NCBI GenBank assembly: GCA_965200375.1
Contig: OZ241353.1
Span: 3,658,001 to 3,722,000 of the forward strand
Length of the DNA stretch: 64,000 nucleotides
Source of the DNA: VXYL01 sp965200375
Lineage (GTDB): Bacteria > Pseudomonadota > Gammaproteobacteria > Pseudomonadales > Azotimanducaceae
Direction of reading: 5' to 3'
This document shows, piece after piece, positions 59,889 through 64,000 of the stretch. Each line of letters opens with the position of its first letter. The first letter of the stretch is position 1. The position numbers and the translations under genes were made by a program. Under the pieces are notes generated by a model, which searched no databases, had not been told where the DNA came from, and saw only the letters and a program-made list of their open reading frames with translations.

Positions 59889-61295
59889 ATGACCCAACAG
59901 CCCAAGCGCCGCTCCGGCCGCAGCATGTGGGGCGGGCGCTTCACCGAACCCACGGATGCCTTCGTAGCCCGGTTCACGGCCTCCGTGGACGTCGATGCGC
60001 GGTTATACCACCACGACCTGGACGGCTCCATCGCCCACGCCAACATGCTCCACGGCATCGGCGTACTCACCGCCGCCGAGCACCGCGCCGTGATCGATGG
60101 CCTCGACGCCATCCGCGGCGAAATCGAACGCGGCGAGTTCGAGTGGAACGAAGCGCTCGAAGACGTCCACATGAACATCGAGTCGCGTCTGACCGAGCTG
60201 ATCGGCGACGCCGGCAAGAAGCTGCACACCGCCCGTTCCCGCAACGACCAGGTGGCGACGGACATGCGGCTGTGGCTGCGCGCCACGGCGGACCGCGTGG
60301 ACGAACGGCTCACCGCAGTGATGGCGGCGCTGCTCGACCAGGCGGCAGCGCATGTCGAGACGGCGATGCCCGGCTACACGCATCTGCAGGCCGCCCAGCC
60401 CGTTACCTTCGCCCATCACATGCTGGCCTGGTTCGAGATGGCGCACCGGGACCGCGAGCGCTTTCGCGACTGCCGCCGTCGCGCCAACGTCTCGCCGCTG
60501 GGGAGCGCCGCGTTGGCTGGCACCACCTTCCCCATCGACCGGGTGCGGACCGCCACCGAACTCGGCTTCGATCGGCCCGCGGCCAACTCCCTCGATGCGG
60601 TGAGCGATCGCGACTTCGCTCTGGAGTTCTGCGCCGCGGCCAGCATCGCCGCGGTGCATCTGTCCCGCTGGTGCGAGGAGCTGGTGCAGTGGGCCTCGCC
60701 GCAGTGGGGCTTCGTGACCCTGCCGGACGCCTACTGCACGGGGTCGAGCATCATGCCGCAGAAGAAGAACCCGGACGTGCCGGAGCTGGTGCGCGGCAAG
60801 ACCGGCCGGGTGATCGGCCACTTGAACGCCCTTCTGGTGCTCATGAAAGGACAGCCGCTCGCCTACAACCGCGACAACCAGGAAGACAAGGCACCGCTGT
60901 TCGACGCCGCCGATACCGTCGAGGGCTGCTTGCAGGCGGTGGCTGGCGTCGTCGCGGCCATGCAGCCGAACGCCGAAGCGATGCGCGCCGCGGCCGAGGC
61001 GGGCCATGCCACCGCCACGGACCTGGCGGACTATCTGGTGCGCAAGGGAGTGCCCTTCCGGGACGCCCACGAGGTGGTCGGTCGCGCCGTGGCCCGGGCC
61101 ACCGACGCCGGCGCCACGCTGGATCAGCTGCCTCTCGACGCCCTGCGCAGCCTGTCCCCCGTCATCGACAGCGACGTCTACCGGTTTCTCGCCTTGGAAG
61201 GCTCGCTGGCGGCCCGGGACCACATCGGCGGCACGGCGCCGAAGGCGGTGCGCATCGCCATCGCGGAAGCGCGACAGCGTCTGCGCGCCCCCTAA
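59889..61295 (+). CDS. argH: Argininosuccinate lyase
   Basis: Last step of arginine synthesis, splitting argininosuccinate to arginine and fumarate. ATG 59889 gives 468 residues. The family signature GSSIMPQKKNP is at 285-295; other motifs: WGGRFTEPTDAFVARFTASV, LEDVHMNIESRLTE, HTARSRNDQVATD, and GYTHLQAAQPVTFAHHM. The hydrogen-bonding Ser of the signature loop is intact. Divergent from hemC, as in Pseudomonas. TAA stop. Confidence 0.97.
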   Translation: MTQQPKRRSGRSMWGGRFTEPTDAFVARFTASVDVDARLYHHDLDGSIAHANMLHGIGVLTAAEHRAVIDGLDAIRGEIERGEFEWNEALEDVHMNIESRLTELIGDAGKKLHTARSRNDQVATDMRLWLRATADRVDERLTAVMAALLDQAAAHVETAMPGYTHLQAAQPVTFAHHMLAWFEMAHRDRERFRDCRRRANVSPLGSAALAGTTFPIDRVRTATELGFDRPAANSLDAVSDRDFALEFCAAASIAAVHLSRWCEELVQWASPQWGFVTLPDAYCTGSSIMPQKKNPDVPELVRGKTGRVIGHLNALLVLMKGQPLAYNRDNQEDKAPLFDAADTVEGCLQAVAGVVAAMQPNAEAMRAAAEAGHATATDLADYLVRKGVPFRDAHEVVGRAVARATDAGATLDQLPLDALRSLSPVIDSDVYRFLALEGSLAARDHIGGTAPKAVRIAIAEARQRLRAP

Positions 61296-61351
61296 GAGGG
61301 CGCTCGCGGTTGTGGCAGCAGCCGCTCGCGGAACCCGATGGGGAACCCCGC

Positions 61352-63409
61352 TCAAACGGCCGCGTACTCCGCGTCCCGCTGCGCCCAAGTCGCCAGGATG
61401 GCTTCGGCGGCGGCCGGCCGTTCCGCGAGCAGCCGCTCGCCGAGGGTCGCCGCCCTAGGCACCAAGGCACGGTCCGTCGCCAGGTCCGCGAGCCGGAACA
61501 GCTGCTCGCCGGTCTGCCGAGTGCCCAGCATGTCGCCCGGGCCGCGCAGTTCCATGTCCCGCTCGGCGATGGCGAAGCCGTCGTTGCTGTCGCGCATGAT
61601 CTGCAGCCGCTGCCGGGCCACGGCCGACAACGGCGGTTCGAACAGCAGGATGCACTCGCTGGCCGCCGCCCCCCGGCCCACTCGACCGCGCAGCTGGTGG
61701 AGCTGGGCGAGGCCCAGGCCCTCGGCGTTGTCGATCACCATCATTGCGGCGTTGGCCACGTCCACGCCCACCTCGATGACGGTGGTGGCTACCAGGAGGT
61801 CGATGTCGCCGGCCTTGAAGGCGGCCATGGCGGCACTCTTCTCCGCCGGCGGCAGGCGGCCGTGGGCCAGTCCCAGACGCAGCTCCGGCAACGCGGCGCG
61901 AAGTTCCGCCAGCGTCGATTCGGCGGCGTTGCGGGGCGGCCGGTCCGCGTCTTCGCCTTCTTCTTCCTCGATGCGCGTACACACCCAGTACGCCTGCCGG
62001 CCGGCGGCGCAGAGGCGGCGCACCCGCTCGATCACTGCCAGGCGCCGGGGCATGGCCGCCAGACGGGTGCGGACCGGCGCCCTGCCGGGCGGCAGCTCGT
62101 CCAGCACCGAAACGTCCATGTCCGCGTAGAGCGTCATGGTGAGCGTCCTCGGTATGGGGGTCGCCGTCATCACCAGCTGGTGCGGCAGCCGGCCCTTGTC
62201 CAGCAGCTGCATGCGCTGATGGACGCCGAAACGATGCTGCTCGTCGATCACCGTCAGCGCCAAGTCCCGGAACGCCACCTGGGTCTGAAACAACGCATGG
62301 GTGCCGACAACTACCAGATCCCTGCCGTCCCGGGCCGCCGCCAGTCGCGTTCGGCGTTCGCCGGCGCCTTGGCGGCCGGTGACCAGGCCGACGTCTATGC
62401 CGAGCGGCGCCAGCCAGGCGCCCAGGGTCTCGAAATGCTGTTCGGCGAGCACCTCCGTGGGCGCCATCACCGCGGTCTGGCAGCCATGCTCGGCGGCGCG
62501 TATCGCCGCGAACGCGGCCACCACGGTCTTGCCGGCGCCGACGTCGCCTTGCAGCAGCCGCATCATCGGCCGTTCGACAGCGAGATCCGTGAGCACCTGC
62601 CCGGTCACTCGGGCCTGGGCGCGGGTAAGACGGAAGCCCAAGTGCTCGAGCAGCCGACGCCCGAGCTGGTCGCGCCGGGGCAGGGCCAGCGTCTTGCGGG
62701 CGCCTGCAAGTTCCCGCCGGCGCTTGAGCACAAGATAGTGGCCGACGAGTTCGTCCAGCACCACGCGCTGCCGAGCTGCCTGCAAGCGCGTCGGATCGGC
62801 GCCTGGCGCATGCACATGGCGGATCGCCTCGGCGAGGCGGGGAAACGCCTCGCCGGGCAAGTCGCTGCCGAAGCCCTCCGGGCAGCGGTCGAGGGCGGTT
62901 TCCACCCAGGCGGCGATGCGGCTGGAGGCGAGACCGCCCGTAGCGCGGTACACCGGCGCCAACCGACCGGCAAGCGGCGGCGGCGCCTCGCCGTAGAGGC
63001 GGTACTCCGGATGCACCATCTCCGCGCCTTCCGGCCCGGCGCGGACCGTGCCGAAGCAGCGCAGCCACGCGCCAGGGCGGATGGCCTGCCGCTGCCGGGC
63101 CGCGAAGTGGAAGAACCGGACCGTCAGCTGGCCCTGATCGTCGGCGAGACGGACCACCAAGGACCGGCGGCGCCCGTAGGCCAGCCGGCACTCCCGCACT
63201 TGGCCGGTTGCCACGCAGTCCTGGCCGGCGGCCACTTCGCCGAGCGGCACCGAGCGGGTGCGGTCCTGGTAGCGGTACGGCAGGTGCAGCAGCAGGTCCC
63301 GGACCGTCTCGATGCCGAGGCGGCCGAGCTTCTCCGCGGCGCTCGGCCCGATGCCCGGGAGCGCGGTGACCGGCGCGTCCATATCTCCGTTGCGGCCGGG
63401 CGCGGGCAT
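61352..63409 (-). CDS. recG: ATP-dependent DNA helicase RecG
   Basis: Branch-migration helicase that remodels stalled forks and recombination intermediates. 685 residues. N-terminal wedge/OB domain with LPGIGPSAAEKLGRLGIETVRDLLLHLPYRYQDR, Walker A GDVGAGKT (288-295), DEQH box (388-391), VMTATPIPRTL motif and C-terminal helicase with VIEVGVDVANA, LHQLRGRVGRG. ATG 63409 used; an internal ATG at 63382 preceded by GGAG is possible and would remove nine residues. TGA stop 56 bp after convergent argH. Confidence 0.97.
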   Translation of the reverse strand: MPAPGRNGDMDAPVTALPGIGPSAAEKLGRLGIETVRDLLLHLPYRYQDRTRSVPLGEVAAGQDCVATGQVRECRLAYGRRRSLVVRLADDQGQLTVRFFHFAARQRQAIRPGAWLRCFGTVRAGPEGAEMVHPEYRLYGEAPPPLAGRLAPVYRATGGLASSRIAAWVETALDRCPEGFGSDLPGEAFPRLAEAIRHVHAPGADPTRLQAARQRVVLDELVGHYLVLKRRRELAGARKTLALPRRDQLGRRLLEHLGFRLTRAQARVTGQVLTDLAVERPMMRLLQGDVGAGKTVVAAFAAIRAAEHGCQTAVMAPTEVLAEQHFETLGAWLAPLGIDVGLVTGRQGAGERRTRLAAARDGRDLVVVGTHALFQTQVAFRDLALTVIDEQHRFGVHQRMQLLDKGRLPHQLVMTATPIPRTLTMTLYADMDVSVLDELPPGRAPVRTRLAAMPRRLAVIERVRRLCAAGRQAYWVCTRIEEEEGEDADRPPRNAAESTLAELRAALPELRLGLAHGRLPPAEKSAAMAAFKAGDIDLLVATTVIEVGVDVANAAMMVIDNAEGLGLAQLHQLRGRVGRGAAASECILLFEPPLSAVARQRLQIMRDSNDGFAIAERDMELRGPGDMLGTRQTGEQLFRLADLATDRALVPRAATLGERLLAERPAAAEAILATWAQRDAEYAAV

Positions 63410-63474
63410 CGTCTAGCCGGCGCCCGGGAGGCTAGGACAATGCCGGCGGTTCCTGCGCCCCGACACCGACCCTG

Positions 63475-64000
63475 CTATGGAACGGGGCGATCCGCCGTCT
63501 GCACGGCCGGCACCGCCAGCAAGCGCTGCCGAACCCGCGCCAGATGGTCGCGGTCCGCTACCGAGAGTTCCAAGCGCACGCTGGCGAGGTCCGCGGAACG
63601 CTCGTCGACGACGATGTTGTCGATGCCGGCGTCGGCGGCGTTCGCCGCCGCGGCGATCTCCGCCACCATGCCCTTGCGCTGCCGCGCCGTGATCGCGAGG
63701 GCGGTGTCGAACTCGCCTTCGGTGCCCTCGGCCCAGCGCGCCGGCACTAGCTGGGCGGAACCGCGGCGGCGCAGCTCGGCGATGTTGTGGCAGGCATCCA
63801 CATGCACCACCAGGCCCTTGCCGGGCGTGGTGTGGCCGACCACCGGGTCCCCCGGCACCGGGCCGCAGCAGCGGCCATAGGAAATCACCAGCCCCTCCGT
63901 GCCCCGAATCGCCACCGGCCCGCCGTGGTGCAGGTCCACCGCCTCGTAGGCGGGATTGTCGGCGGCCAACAGGCGCTGCGCGACGCTGTACGCCATCAGG
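63475..64000 (-). CDS. spoT: Bifunctional (p)ppGpp synthetase/hydrolase, SpoT-type, C-terminal part
   Basis: Only the C-terminal about 175 residues are in the window; the gene continues past the right edge. The RIS/zinc-finger and ACT region is recognised by GTEGLVISYGRCCGPVPGDPVVGHTTPGKGLVVHVDACHN and a final ACT domain (DTALAITARQRKGMVAEIAAAANAADAGIDNI). Neighbouring recG in the same direction fits the SpoT-RecG arrangement of gammaproteobacteria, favouring SpoT over RelA. TAG stop. Confidence 0.92.
   Translation of the reverse strand, partial: LMAYSVAQRLLAADNPAYEAVDLHHGGPVAIRGTEGLVISYGRCCGPVPGDPVVGHTTPGKGLVVHVDACHNIAELRRRGSAQLVPARWAEGTEGEFDTALAITARQRKGMVAEIAAAANAADAGIDNIVVDERSADLASVRLELSVADRDHLARVRQRLLAVPAVQTADRPVP

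Noticed and set aside
58538..63880. A 1780-codon plus-strand frame over hemC, argH and recG
   Set aside because: It runs through recognised genes on both strands without any domain; the length is due to few stops in GC-rich sequence.

Overview
The window is about 64 kb of very GC-rich chromosome from a gammaproteobacterium. Evidence for this: the tRNA-Thr/Tyr/Gly/Thr-tuf-tRNA-Trp-secE-nusG-rplKAJL-rpoB block has the same order as the E. coli tufB/rpoB region; trxA-rho, hemC-hemD-hemX-hemY divergent from argH, and birA-coaX-SPOR divergent from fur are gammaproteobacterial neighbourhoods; Fur, SpoT and Rho resemble Pseudomonas/E. coli proteins. The species cannot be named from the sequence. I count 62 complete protein genes, two cut by the window edges (rpoB at the left, a spoT-type gene at the right) and five tRNAs. 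No prophage, integrase, transposase gene or CRISPR array was seen.

Layout. 1-5470 (minus strand): rpoB start, ribosomal proteins L7/L12, L10, L1, L11, nusG, secE, tuf and five tRNAs. 5513-8485: SPOR protein, pantothenate kinase, biotin ligase, and divergent fur. 8621-10460: ankyrin protein and bacterioferritin. 10602-15101: non-homologous end joining (Ku with a MerR-like/TPR partner, divergent LigD). 15274-17293: secreted DUF6491 protein and an M32 carboxypeptidase. 17340-23143: a tight four-gene plus-strand run with a lone molybdenum hydroxylase subunit followed by a zinc peptidase, a circularly permuted ATP-grasp protein and an alpha-E protein. The last three form a predicted peptide-ligase-like set with no established role and are the best candidate in the window for an undescribed biochemical system. 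23167-27732: cytochrome c, fused indolepyruvate:ferredoxin oxidoreductase and divergent Lrp-type regulator. 27920-31290: small secreted protein, TrhO, BolA, PP2C phosphatase and PhyH dioxygenase. 31435-35801: SDR, VOC, acyl-CoA dehydrogenase, Rieske and ArsC-like genes. 35839-38973: truA and two orphan YejBE-type permeases. 38986-45914: mostly uncharacterised or accessory genes, including a Tat-exported aldo/keto reductase whose 3' end is followed by duplicated gene tails, a VapBC pair and exonuclease III. 45929-53594: MFS carrier, DUF6265, and an operon with a dienoyl-CoA isomerase-like enzyme and a double-length acyl-CoA dehydrogenase. 53785-63409: aspartic protease-like protein, trxA, rho, truncated hemY, hemX, hemD, hemC, argH and recG.

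The most striking non-coding feature is a family of dispersed elements of about 160 bp (four copies plus a fragment), each bounded by CTAG. They sit in intergenic gaps; one begins inside the rho stop codon and another ends just before a stop. By my reading about 24 of 62 stops are TAG, and 14 of those lie in CTAG, so the stop codons themselves provide target sites. The copy after rho lies next to a hemY gene of roughly half the usual length.

Positions were read by eye from the sequence; family assignments come from recognised motifs, without database searches.
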